Positions 29,175 through 37,024 of a DNA stretch of 64,000 bases are shown here, piece after piece. The first letter of the stretch is position 1, and the number at the start of each line of letters is the position of its first letter. The DNA lies in contig JACKEQ010000014.1 in assembly GCA_020632885.1 (NCBI GenBank), forward strand, positions 62,001-126,000. Direction: 5' to 3'. Under the pieces are notes generated by a model, which saw only the letters and a list, made by a program, of their open reading frames with translations, did not search any database and had not been told where the DNA came from. Source of the DNA: Alphaproteobacteria bacterium. Its GTDB lineage: Bacteria; Myxococcota_A; UBA796; GCA-2862545. A program made the position numbers and the translations under genes.

Positions 29175-29209
29175 GTCACGGGAGGTCACAGCGTCCCAGA
29201 TCTGGGACA
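29175..29209. promoter_or_regulatory. 16 bp palindrome and GGTCAC direct repeats, candidate activator sites
   Basis: GTCCCAGATCTGGGAC (29194-29209) is a perfect palindrome. Next to it GGTCAC occurs twice, 10 bp apart (29175-29180 and 29185-29190). They lie about 95-130 bp upstream of the predicted sigma-54 start for the sigma gene, a normal distance for an enhancer-binding protein, and about 80 bp upstream of the divergent gene. Confidence 0.42.
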
Positions 29210-29273
29210 AACGGCGTACAAAATTCTTGACGTCGTCTGGAATCCTGTACGCCCGACCGCGAGCAGGGTCGGG

Positions 29274-29279
29274 TAGGGT
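29274..29279 (+). promoter_or_regulatory. TANNNT -10 box, leaderless start of the 29287 gene
   Basis: TAGGGT lies 7 nt before the ATG at 29287 and no Shine-Dalgarno sequence is present. A TTGACG at 29227-29232 is too far upstream to pair with it, so the -35 is unclear. Confidence 0.35.
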
Positions 29280-29286
29280 GCCCTCC

Positions 29287-30681
29287 ATGCTCTTCCTGCT
29301 CTCCATCGCCGGGGCCACCGAGCTCCACACCTGCGAAGCGACGGCCAAGGGGCCCGCGGGCACGGCGCTCGCCGTGCGTGCGTTCGGCGGCAGCGAAGCC
29401 GAGGCGCGCCGCTCCGTCCGTCAGTCGGCGCGGTTCCTCGTGGACCAGCGCCTCCTGCTCGACGCCACGCTCGCCTGGTGGGCCGACGACCCCGAGGCCC
29501 GCGACCGGCTCGCAGGCACCGTCTCCTTCGCGGGTTCCGCGGATCTCGCGGCGCCCGGTTGGTCGCTCTCTCCCGCCACCTGCGCCCATGCCGCGACCCC
29601 GATGGAGGGCCGCTGGACGGCGAGCTGGACCAAGGAGGGCCCCGAGGTCCACCGCGCCCATCCCGCGGACGCCCTGGAGGCCTCGCGCCGTCGGGCGTGC
29701 GTGTCGGGCTACCAGATCCAGGTCATGCAGGCGCTGAAGGCCCTGGCAGACGTCCCGGCCGAGGGTCGTGCCGCGGGGCTCGAGCCCTGGCGGTCCGCCA
29801 TCGGCCAGCTGGAGGCCTGTTGGAGCTCCACGCCGCCCGACACGGTCCCCGAGGAGCGTCCGGTCGACGCCACACCCACGCAGTGCACCGCCCTCGCCCA
29901 CAACGGGGGGCGGCTGGCCGTCGGGTACGGCGCGGGTGCGGAGCGCGCCGCGGAGGACGCCCTCAAGCAGTCGCTCCTGGTGCGCACGCGCCGTCTGTTG
30001 GGCCGCGTGGGCCGGGCGCACGCCATCGTCGGCCCCCAGGACGGGGAGGCAGCGGCCGACGCGAAGATCCTGGAGGCGCTGGGCCGGATCGCCGGCCTCA
30101 CGGGGCCGAGCGACACGGTGGATCGCGCACGCCTCGCGTGCACGGCCGTCACTCCGGGTCCCCTCCGCTGGAAGCCCACGGAGTCCGAGGCCGTCACCTG
30201 CAACAACATGAGCTGGACCGAGCGTCCCACCACACCGGTCGCCCTCGCGGACGCCGGGGGCTTCCTCGACGGCACCTGTGCGCTGCAGGTCGACCCCACC
30301 CTCCAGATCGTGCGGTTCTCCCTGCGCGGGGCCACCGGCGACAAGCGCGACCGGATGGTGTCGAGCGCCTACATGATCACGGGCACCTGCGAGAGCGCCT
30401 GCTACGCGAACGCCACCTGGGGCACCCCCGGGAAGCCCGTGGTGCTCGAGGGCGCGCCGGACCGCACCGACAAGCGGGCCGTCCTGGCCGAGCTCCGCGC
30501 GCTCGACGCCGCGAACCCGATGGCGGGCCTCGCTTTCATGCCCACCCTCCAGGACCCCGAGTCACTGGCGGGCCTGTTCGACGGCACCCTCGTCCCCGCC
30601 CTGCAGGCCGAGGCGTCCCGCCTGCCCGCCGAGCGCTGGCGCCAGGTGGACGGCCACTGGATCCTGCTCCCGCCGGAGTAG
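29287..30681 (+). CDS. Secreted hypothetical protein, Cys-containing
   Basis: 464 aa. A very short hydrophobic start (MLFLLSIAGATEL) looks like a signal peptide, followed at once by HTCEATAKGPAG. About eight cysteines are spread through the protein, which suits an extracytoplasmic disulfide-bonded protein. There may be two related halves: THTC/TQCTALAHNGG and CNNM segments each precede an Ala-rich helix with Arg-rich turns. No family recognised. Divergent from the sigma factor gene; its stop is 3 bp from the stop of the broken lipoprotein gene. Confidence 0.62.
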   Translation: MLFLLSIAGATELHTCEATAKGPAGTALAVRAFGGSEAEARRSVRQSARFLVDQRLLLDATLAWWADDPEARDRLAGTVSFAGSADLAAPGWSLSPATCAHAATPMEGRWTASWTKEGPEVHRAHPADALEASRRRACVSGYQIQVMQALKALADVPAEGRAAGLEPWRSAIGQLEACWSSTPPDTVPEERPVDATPTQCTALAHNGGRLAVGYGAGAERAAEDALKQSLLVRTRRLLGRVGRAHAIVGPQDGEAAADAKILEALGRIAGLTGPSDTVDRARLACTAVTPGPLRWKPTESEAVTCNNMSWTERPTTPVALADAGGFLDGTCALQVDPTLQIVRFSLRGATGDKRDRMVSSAYMITGTCESACYANATWGTPGKPVVLEGAPDRTDKRAVLAELRALDAANPMAGLAFMPTLQDPESLAGLFDGTLVPALQAEASRLPAERWRQVDGHWILLPPE

Positions 30682-30684
30682 CCC

Positions 30685-31194
30685 TCACCCGCCCCAGGTG
30701 TGGTCGTGCACCGTCGATCCGTCCGGACCCAGCTCGCCGGTCTCCGCGAACACCTCGCGTCCCGACTCGAGGATGCGAAGCGTGTACGTGGAGACGGGCG
30801 GTGGGTCGAGCTCCTGGCAGTACCCGTAGTAGAAGACGCCCACCGTGTAGGCCCCGGCGGGCGGGCGGGCGCCGGTGTAGTCCCAGAAGACGTTCTCGTT
30901 GCCGCCCTGCTCGCAGCTCCCGCAGTAGCAGTCCACGTCCAGGCTGCCTCCCGAGCTGTCCACGGGCTCCGCGTACCAGATCTCCTCGTCGGCGGGCGTG
31001 AGCACGTGCAGGTCGAGGTCCACGAGGACCTCGTTGTCGACTTTGGACTACCGAGTTTCCCGGGCGAACCCTGTTCGCCCGTTTGCCTCGGGGGGCAGGT
31101 TGAACCGGAGCACGCCGTCGCCGCCGACCAGGTTGGTGAACCCGGTGTCGTTCCGGCACCCGGCGAGCAACGCCACCACGAGAAGAGCCCGCAT
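30685..31194 (-). pseudogene. DUF2135-like lipoprotein interrupted by a palindromic element
   Basis: The frame starts well: AGGAGG, then MRALLVVALLAGC with a lipobox Cys13, then TNLVGGDGVLRFNLPP. The repeat at 31046-31094 then follows and supplies an in-frame TAG at codon 49 (31050-31048). The same frame continues after it with KVDNEVLVDLDLHVLTPADE, SSGGSLDVDCYCGSC, NVFWDYTG and PAGAYTVGVFYYGYC. These are typical of DUF2135/YfaP-like domains of myxobacterial lipoproteins. So one gene of about 169 codons appears split by a nonsense codon from the element, with the frame kept. A start at GTG 31023 could still give 112 aa of the C-terminal domain, but without a signal peptide. Confidence 0.7.
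31046..31094. repeat. 49 bp palindromic element, copy A
   Basis: Identical over 49 bp to 39435-39483. Inner stem CGGGCGAA (31061-31068) and TTCGCCCG (31074-31081) around loop CCCTG; outer arms CCGAG (31051-31055) and CTCGG (31087-31091). Relative to its host gene it lies in the opposite orientation to copy B. No target duplication is visible. Confidence 0.85.
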
Positions 31195-31213
31195 CCTGCC
31201 TCCTGCGGGCAGT

Positions 31214-32164
31214 CTACACGCGCTCGAGGACGAGCAGCACGTTGTCGGTGGGGTCGCCCTCCTGGCGCTGCTCGCCCGGCAGGCGCCGGAACCCGTGGGC
31301 ACCGAGATGGGTCACCCAGTCCGCCACCGACCGGAAGCCACGGATCTCCGCGTGGTTCTCGGCCCACGTGAGCCCCGTGCCCGCGTTGAACACGTCGTGG
31401 GCGAGGGCCACCAGGCTCCGCATCACGGGCCGGTTCACGTCGTGCTCGCGCAGCACGAGCCGTCCACCGGGCCGCAACACCCGGCGGATCGAGCCCACGA
31501 ACCCCTCGAGGGCCCCGTCCGGACAGTGGTGGAAGCCGATGTAGTTCGTGACGAGCCCGATGCTCGCGTCGGGGACGGCGTCCCCGATGGGCGCGTACCC
31601 CGCGAGGTCCACGAAGGTGCCCGCGTCCCCCACCGTCCCCCGCTCGACCACATCGGAGAGGTCCTTGCCGGGCTCACGGTCGTGCACGACGAAGCTCGGC
31701 CCCTCGAGCGTCACCCGCTTCGAGAGCGCGTTGCGGTACCGGCCGACCGTGCCGATCTCGAGGTACCCCTCCACGGTCCCCTCCCCGAGCAGCGTCGCCG
31801 TCTGGTGGGCCATCACGGCCTTCTGCTTCTGCAGGGCCGGGAGCGCGTACCGCACGGTGGACGCCGTGGGGGTGATGGACGGCAGCCCCGCCACGACGGC
31901 CGCGTAGATCGCCTCGTCCGACGCGTTGGCCTTCGTGGCCGCCTCGACGAGCCGGTGGAGCTCGTCTTCCGGGTAGAGGTGGAAGACGTTGGTGAGGAAG
32001 AGCAGGAAGCGCTCGCGGAGCTGGGGGTCGTCGTAGATCGCGTGGAAGTCGCTGCCGGGATCGGCGACGATGGGGCTGGCGGGCGGTGCGGGCAGCTCGG
32101 CCGAGCCACAGGCGGCGAGGAAGGCGGCCGCCAGCGTGTGGAGGAGGAAGGTGCGACGGTCCAT
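31214..32164 (-). CDS. Methyltransferase-like protein with Tat-like lipoprotein signal
   Basis: 316 aa. The N-terminus MDRRTFLLHTLAAAFLAACG combines a twin-Arg motif (DRRTFLL) with a lipobox (LAAC, Cys19). After 100 residues of helices comes a Rossmann-type methyltransferase core: GYLEIGTVGRYRNAL (about 134-148), FVDLAGYAPIGD, DASIGLVTNYIGFHHCPDG and VLRPGGRLVLREHDV. These fit class I SAM-dependent enzymes, though the GxGxG motif is altered. SAM is not known to be in the periplasm, so the fold may bind something else. AGGAG precedes the ATG. It lies 19 bp upstream of the broken lipoprotein gene. Confidence 0.68.
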   Translation of the reverse strand: MDRRTFLLHTLAAAFLAACGSAELPAPPASPIVADPGSDFHAIYDDPQLRERFLLFLTNVFHLYPEDELHRLVEAATKANASDEAIYAAVVAGLPSITPTASTVRYALPALQKQKAVMAHQTATLLGEGTVEGYLEIGTVGRYRNALSKRVTLEGPSFVVHDREPGKDLSDVVERGTVGDAGTFVDLAGYAPIGDAVPDASIGLVTNYIGFHHCPDGALEGFVGSIRRVLRPGGRLVLREHDVNRPVMRSLVALAHDVFNAGTGLTWAENHAEIRGFRSVADWVTHLGAHGFRRLPGEQRQEGDPTDNVLLVLERV

Positions 32165-32203
32165 GGATGCTCCTGCGGCGACCTATCCCACCAGGGTGGC
32201 GTG

Positions 32204-32677
32204 ATGCTGGGGTGGATGCTCGCTGCCTGCTCCGAGCCCATCCCCGACGGCCTCATCGAGGTGTCGGAGATCGGACAGCACGAGGGAGCCTTCGATATCG
32301 ACGCCAGCACCGAGAGGGACTGTGTCGACGTCCAGAGCGCGGTGTTGGGGTCCCAGCTCGCTGGTGACAGGGCGCTGCGGCGAATGCGCCGCCCCCTGCT
32401 CGCGGGCGGTAGCGCTTCAGACATCCATCTCGACCTCGACGACGGCTACGACTACGACGGAGGCCAGCTGCTCTTCCTTTTCACCGTCGACTGCATGCAG
32501 GCTCAGGACCTGAGCGTTCGCCGCATGGAAGCTGTCGACGGCGACCTCTTCGTGGACCTCACCCTGGCCGGTGATGGTGTGGGGTGCTGCGTGGACTGGC
32601 CCTCGTACCACGTCGGAGTGTGGAGGTTGCCAGCGGGCCGGGTGGACGACATCCACGTCGACATGGACCTGCCGTGA
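32204..32677 (+). CDS. Small lipoprotein, unknown
   Basis: 157 aa. MLGWMLAACSEP has a minimal signal with lipobox Cys9. The mature part is acidic (DIHLDLDDGYDYDGG) with about five cysteines, including a CC pair near residue 128. Base composition here is slightly less GC-rich than the neighbours. The start is the ATG at 32204, with a GTG three bases before it as an alternative; no good ribosome site is seen. No family recognised. Its stop is 7 bp from the convergent oxidase stop. Confidence 0.52.
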   Translation: MLGWMLAACSEPIPDGLIEVSEIGQHEGAFDIDASTERDCVDVQSAVLGSQLAGDRALRRMRRPLLAGGSASDIHLDLDDGYDYDGGQLLFLFTVDCMQAQDLSVRRMEAVDGDLFVDLTLAGDGVGCCVDWPSYHVGVWRLPAGRVDDIHVDMDLP

Positions 32678-32684
32678 AGCCCGG

Positions 32685-35114
32685 TCAGAAGTCGTAGAGG
32701 TGCTCGAGCCGGTAGCCGGACGCCGTGAGCGCGGGCAGAACGTCGTCCAGCCTGTGCACCGGGATCTCCATGGCCACGCGCTCCTGCTCGGGACGCGTCA
32801 GGATCGGCCAGCGCGTCAGGGTCGCCCCCCATAGCGAGACGTCCGCCCCCGTGGGCACCACCACCTGCACCAGGATGGACCGCGCACCCGCGATCTCGAC
32901 GACCTCCACGTCCCGCGACGCCAGCGCCACCGCGGCCGCCGTGAAGGGCTCGTAGCGCGGCAGGGTCACCAGGAGGTCGCGCCCACCGAGCGTCTCGACC
33001 ACCTCCACCCCCGGGATGCCCGCCAGGACGGCCGGATCGGCCCGCACCCAGAGCTCGATGCGCTCGGCCTCCGGCGCGTAGGCCGCCCCCGTCGCCCAGG
33101 CGATGGCGCCCGCCCACCAGCCCTTGAGGGTGAGCTCCACGCGGCTCGCGAACGACCGCTCCCACTGCCGCAGCGTGCCCCCCTGCGCCGGCAGCGACCC
33201 GAGCTCCGCGCGCCGCTCGGCGAACGGGAAGGCGTACCAGGGCGTGTGGTGGGTGAAGGCCCCGTAGTCGGCCGTGACCCTCGCGTAGTGGTCCTCCTGG
33301 GCCGTGCGTCCGCCGCCCTCGAACAGGCGGCCCACCGTGCCCTCGTAGAGGCCCTTGCCCACCATCTCCACGGTGTAGCTGGCCCCCACCACCGCGATCA
33401 TCGCGTGGTAGCCGCCGTTGAACGCGTAGCGCTCGCGGCACACGGCCCACACGGCCCGGTAGCGGTTCCAGAACTGCGAGACCGCCGCCAGGTACGGGAA
33501 CGCGCTGGGGCGCTCGTGAGCGAGGAAGGCCCCGAGCTCGTCCGCGCTGTAGACGACGAGCCACTCGGGCAGCGTCAGGAACGTCTGGTCGGCGGGCCGT
33601 AGCCAGGTCGGCCGGGCAGCCAGGCGGGCCCGGATGGCCGCCTCGTCGGGGAGGCCGCCGTAGTCGGGGCCCGGCGGGAGGTAGCGGTCGAACAGCCGGT
33701 TCCGGAAGACGTAGTCGGGGTCGACGCGCTTCTTGAGATCGAAGAACGCGGGCGCGCCGGGGTATGCGGCCGCGAGCTGTTCGGGGGTCGCGTGGATCTG
33801 GTAGGGCAGGTACCAGCGTCCGCCCTCCTCGATCAGCGCGTCCGCCATCGCGCGCGTCCAGGTTCCCGCGGCCTCCCAGGCCTCCGGGGTGGTCGCCATC
33901 TTGTGGTAGACGACGAACGCATAGCAGTCGGTGGGACACCACGTGAGCAGGGTGTCGGGGTCGGCCTCCGCGTGCCGGATGCTCACGTTCACCACGTTCA
34001 CGTCGTGCTCGCGGAAGATCCGCGCCATCCTGGGCCTGAAGGACGCGAGTCGCTCGACGGGGACGAAGTACTCCTGCAGCACGTAGGTGTTCTTCGCCCG
34101 CGAGCCGGGATCGAGGCCCGCCACGTCGTACGACGCCTCGTAGTTCCGCGGCACCACCATCGGCCGCCCGAGCCGCATGCGGTCGATGACCTCCGCCCGG
34201 GTCTCCTTGCCCAGCGGCCCCTCGCTCACCCACCAGTACATCAGCCGGTCGGTCGACGTGCTGCCCCCGCGGGGCTGCAGGCGCTCGCCGACGGTCGGCG
34301 CTGCGTCCGTCTCGCGGAAGGTGATGGCGACGAGGTCGTCGTAGTCGGGCGGGTAGAGGTCCGCGTTGAACATCACGGCACCCGGGTCGCCCTGGACACG
34401 CTCGGCGAAGTACCGCGGGAAGTCCGCGAAGGGCATCCGGTCGACCCGCCGCTCGAGCATCGTGTTCGGCGCGACGTCCAGCTCGGCCTCCACGATGACC
34501 CCGAGCCCACCGTAGCCGCCGATGGCCCCGAAGAAGAGCTCGGCGTTCTCCTCGCGCGAGCACCGCACGAGCGAGCCGTCCGCGAGCAGGAGGAGGATGC
34601 TGCGCACGCTGTGCACGACCGGCCCCCGGCCCATGTAGCGACCGTGGGCGTTCACCGAGAGCGTGCCGCCCACCGTGAAGTCCGCGTAGGACTGCATGAT
34701 GGCGACCGAGAGGTCGTGGGGATCGAGGGCCTCGATGAGCGCGCGCCAGGTGATGCCGGCCTGCACGCGGACGACGCGGGCGTCCACGTCGAGGTCGAGC
34801 ACCCGATCCAGCCCGCGCATGTCGAGGAACAGCGTGCCGTCGGTGCCGATCTGGCCGCCCATGCTGTAGCGACCGCCCCCGATGGACACGGGACCGTCGT
34901 GACGCCGGACGACCTCGCGGAGGTCGTCCACGCTGGTGGGCCGCACGACCCGCTCGACGTCGATCTGCACGAGCTCCGTGACGTCGTGCACGGTCACCGC
35001 CGGCAGCGGATTGGGCGCCCGCTCCAGCCACACCACGAAGGCCACACCCGCGAACCCGGACAGGCCCACGAGACCGAGCAGGACCCGCCCCGCACGCCGG
35101 ACGTGGACGTTCAT
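32685..35114 (-). CDS. Membrane-anchored FAD-dependent oxidase (FAD_binding_4)
   Basis: 809 aa. One N-terminal helix (about 10-30) anchors it. The FAD_binding_4 domain follows: VVRPTSVDDLREVVRRH (about 57-73), VSIGGGRYSMGGQ (about 77-89), then FTVGGTLSVNAHGR and GAIGGYGGLGVIVEAEL. The middle resembles the C-terminal domain of such oxidases. The last 300 residues are extra, with TFLTLPEWLVVYSADELGAF and TPWYAFPF segments that may be a separate, unidentified domain. Substrate unknown; relatives oxidise sugars or sterols. The ATG overlaps the YARHG lipoprotein stop. Confidence 0.85.
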   Translation of the reverse strand: MNVHVRRAGRVLLGLVGLSGFAGVAFVVWLERAPNPLPAVTVHDVTELVQIDVERVVRPTSVDDLREVVRRHDGPVSIGGGRYSMGGQIGTDGTLFLDMRGLDRVLDLDVDARVVRVQAGITWRALIEALDPHDLSVAIMQSYADFTVGGTLSVNAHGRYMGRGPVVHSVRSILLLLADGSLVRCSREENAELFFGAIGGYGGLGVIVEAELDVAPNTMLERRVDRMPFADFPRYFAERVQGDPGAVMFNADLYPPDYDDLVAITFRETDAAPTVGERLQPRGGSTSTDRLMYWWVSEGPLGKETRAEVIDRMRLGRPMVVPRNYEASYDVAGLDPGSRAKNTYVLQEYFVPVERLASFRPRMARIFREHDVNVVNVSIRHAEADPDTLLTWCPTDCYAFVVYHKMATTPEAWEAAGTWTRAMADALIEEGGRWYLPYQIHATPEQLAAAYPGAPAFFDLKKRVDPDYVFRNRLFDRYLPPGPDYGGLPDEAAIRARLAARPTWLRPADQTFLTLPEWLVVYSADELGAFLAHERPSAFPYLAAVSQFWNRYRAVWAVCRERYAFNGGYHAMIAVVGASYTVEMVGKGLYEGTVGRLFEGGGRTAQEDHYARVTADYGAFTHHTPWYAFPFAERRAELGSLPAQGGTLRQWERSFASRVELTLKGWWAGAIAWATGAAYAPEAERIELWVRADPAVLAGIPGVEVVETLGGRDLLVTLPRYEPFTAAAVALASRDVEVVEIAGARSILVQVVVPTGADVSLWGATLTRWPILTRPEQERVAMEIPVHRLDDVLPALTASGYRLEHLYDF

Positions 35115-35644
35115 TCCTCCGGTACCGCCTCGCACATCACGTGGTCCTCCTCGTTCTTCTTCAGGAGTGCGGTGTTGCGCCGCGCGACCTCGGACATCTG
35201 GGACGGGTCGAAGGCCGGGTTCTTCCGGTACCACGGCTGGCCCTCGAAGCGCTTCTGCCACTTCTCCTTGGTGAAGACGTAGCCGTAGCGGGCGAACACC
35301 GCATTGCGCATGGAGGCCCAGGCCTCGCAGGACGGCACGTCGTTGAAGGGCCAGTCCAGCCCGCACATCCCCTCGTCCTCGCCGAGCATGCCGGGACCGC
35401 AGCAGAGCTTGTGGTAGCCGCCCGACGCGAGGTCCGCGTAGTCGTGCCGGATGAGGAGGAGGGCGTCGGAGCCGCAGATCTCCTTGTCGGACAGGCCCGC
35501 CAGCGGGTCACCGGACACCGGCGCGGGGGCCGGCTCGGGGTCGGGTGTGGGCGCGGGCTCGGGGAGCGCGGGCGCCTCGTGGACGTCGGGGGCGGCGACG
35601 GGTGCCGGGCCGCCGCAGGCGAGCAGCAGGAGTGCGGTGTACAT
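35111..35644 (-). CDS. Lipoprotein with YARHG domain
   Basis: 177 aa. MYTALLLLACGG gives a lipobox Cys10. A Pro/Ala linker follows, then a Cys-rich stretch (DKEICGSDALLLIRHDYAD, then CCGPGMLGEDEGMCG). The C-terminus is a clear YARHG domain: RNAVFARYGYVFTKEKWQKR (about 112-131) and WYRKNPAFDPSQMSEVARRN. YARHG domains are extracellular and thought to act at the cell wall. GGAG precedes the ATG. Overlaps the oxidase gene, so the two are probably co-made at the envelope. Confidence 0.85.
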   Translation of the reverse strand: MYTALLLLACGGPAPVAAPDVHEAPALPEPAPTPDPEPAPAPVSGDPLAGLSDKEICGSDALLLIRHDYADLASGGYHKLCCGPGMLGEDEGMCGLDWPFNDVPSCEAWASMRNAVFARYGYVFTKEKWQKRFEGQPWYRKNPAFDPSQMSEVARRNTALLKKNEEDHVMCEAVPEE

Positions 35645-35691
35645 GGGGGCTCCAGAGGGCCGGGGTCCTATCCGCGGCGTCCGCCGTGGGC

Positions 35692-35697
35692 TACGAT
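35692..35697 (+). promoter_or_regulatory. TANNNT -10 box, leaderless start of the 35703 gene
   Basis: TACGAT lies 5 nt before the ATG with no Shine-Dalgarno sequence between. No clear -35 is seen. Confidence 0.4.
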
Positions 35698-35702
35698 GGA
35701 CC

Positions 35703-36170
35703 ATGCTCCTCCTCGCCGCGGCCGTCGCCATGGAACCCGCCAACACCACCGCCAGCGCCGGTCCCCTCACGGTCACGGGCCTCTCGGACCACGCCCTGCA
35801 CGAGCACGGCGGCGAGTCCGCCCGCCTCGCCAGCGCCCGGTTCCGCGTGGAGGTCGCCCAGCCCGTGCGGCTCGAGGTGGCGGGGGTCACCTACCTCCGC
35901 GGGCACACCTGCGACGCGCCACCCACGGACGTCGCGAGCGAGCCGAAGGTCGTCGGCCTGGTCGTGAAGGGTGCAGAGCCCACCCGCCGTCTGGAGCTCA
36001 CCGCCGGCACCCACGAGCTGGAGGTCGCGTTCGCGCCGGTGGAGGCGTACTACACGTACTGCGACCGCTTCGCCTTCCGGGTCGCCTTCGAGGCCGGCGA
36101 GCACGCTGTCACCGCGGTGGCCGAGACCCTCGTGACGCGCATCGAGCCCCTGCGGGAAGACCCCTTCTGA
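35703..36170 (+). CDS. Secreted hypothetical protein
   Basis: 155 aa. The signal peptide is short (MLLLAAAVAMEPANTTASA). The mature part reads as a beta-sandwich: GPLTVTGLSDHALHEHGGES, RFRVEVAQPVRLEVAGV, THELEVAFAPVEAYYTYCD and RFAFRVAFEAGEHAVTAVAE. Two cysteines may form a disulfide. No family recognised. First gene of a plus-strand run whose members overlap one another down to 41041. Confidence 0.6.
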   Translation: MLLLAAAVAMEPANTTASAGPLTVTGLSDHALHEHGGESARLASARFRVEVAQPVRLEVAGVTYLRGHTCDAPPTDVASEPKVVGLVVKGAEPTRRLELTAGTHELEVAFAPVEAYYTYCDRFAFRVAFEAGEHAVTAVAETLVTRIEPLREDPF

Positions 36171-37024
36171 GCTGGTCGTACGTCGAGCCCTGCTGCGGGA
36201 GCGCGTCGGTCGGCCTCGCCCTGTTGGGGGCCACCCGGCCCCTCCTGCCCTACCAGGGGTCCAAGTGGCGGTTCCGCAGGGCGCTGCTGGAGACGTTCGC
36301 CAGGGCGGGCTTCTCCGGCACCCCGACCTCCGTCCGGCTCGACGACGTGGGGCCCTGGGGACGGGTGGCCGCGACGGTCGTGGCCCGCACCCCGGACGTG
36401 CTCGAGCACCTGAGGGGCTTCGTGGCCCGCGACCCCCGCGAGGTCTACGACAGCCTGCACAAGCACCCGGTGGCCGACGAGGACGCCGCCTACGCCGCCC
36501 AGTTCCTGTTCCTCCAGCGCCTCGCGTACTCCGGCAAGGCCGTGGGCGACCCGGAGGGCCGCTGGGCTTCCCCCGGGTTCAACACGTCCAGCGCCTACGG
36601 GCTGCCGGGCACCGAGCGGTTCGGCCAGGTCAACCCGATGATCCCGAGCCTGATCCGCGTCCTGGAGGGGTATGGGCTCGCCGAGGTCGCCGTGTCGGGC
36701 TCCCGACGCGCGGCCCTCGCCCCCGAGACCCCGGTCGAGCGCACCCTCGTCTACCTCGACCCACCGTACGTCCGGTCCACCCGCTACCCCATGGGCGACC
36801 TCGATCGTCCAGGCGTCGTCGCGCTCGCGGAGGGCTGGCACGACGCCGGGGCCACGGTCGTGGTCAGCGAGGGTGAGCCCGTGCACGAGCTCGTCGCGCG
36901 CGGTTGGACGGCGTCCCTCCTCGACCCCGGCCGCCAGGACACCTCGCGCTTCCGCGGCAAGCAGCAGGAGTGGATCACCGTGTCGCCCGGGCCGGATAAG
37001 GAAGGCGACCGGAGGTGCCCTTGA
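36167..37024 (+). CDS. Dam-like (D12 class) N6-adenine DNA methylase
   Basis: 285 aa. SYVEPCCGSASVGLALLG at the very start is SAM motif I. LPYQGSKWRFRRALL follows, and DPPY at 198-201 is the catalytic motif. In ordinary Dam enzymes the K-rich GGK motif comes before motif I; here the order looks swapped. No ATG, GTG or TTG precedes motif I in frame within plausible distance. The CTG at 36167 overlaps the previous stop as CTGA, and I take it as the start. No restriction enzyme is adjacent. The product is followed by the M3 peptidase through a TTGA overlap. Confidence 0.75.
   Translation: MSWSYVEPCCGSASVGLALLGATRPLLPYQGSKWRFRRALLETFARAGFSGTPTSVRLDDVGPWGRVAATVVARTPDVLEHLRGFVARDPREVYDSLHKHPVADEDAAYAAQFLFLQRLAYSGKAVGDPEGRWASPGFNTSSAYGLPGTERFGQVNPMIPSLIRVLEGYGLAEVAVSGSRRAALAPETPVERTLVYLDPPYVRSTRYPMGDLDRPGVVALAEGWHDAGATVVVSEGEPVHELVARGWTASLLDPGRQDTSRFRGKQQEWITVSPGPDKEGDRRCP

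Noticed and set aside
29227..29255. TTGACG as the -35 of the 29287 gene
   Set aside because: No -10 lies at 16-18 bp, and TAGGGT is 41 bp downstream.
31046..31094. Target-site duplication around the 49 bp element
   Set aside because: The flanks of copies A and B share no short repeat that I can see, so no transposase mechanism is claimed.
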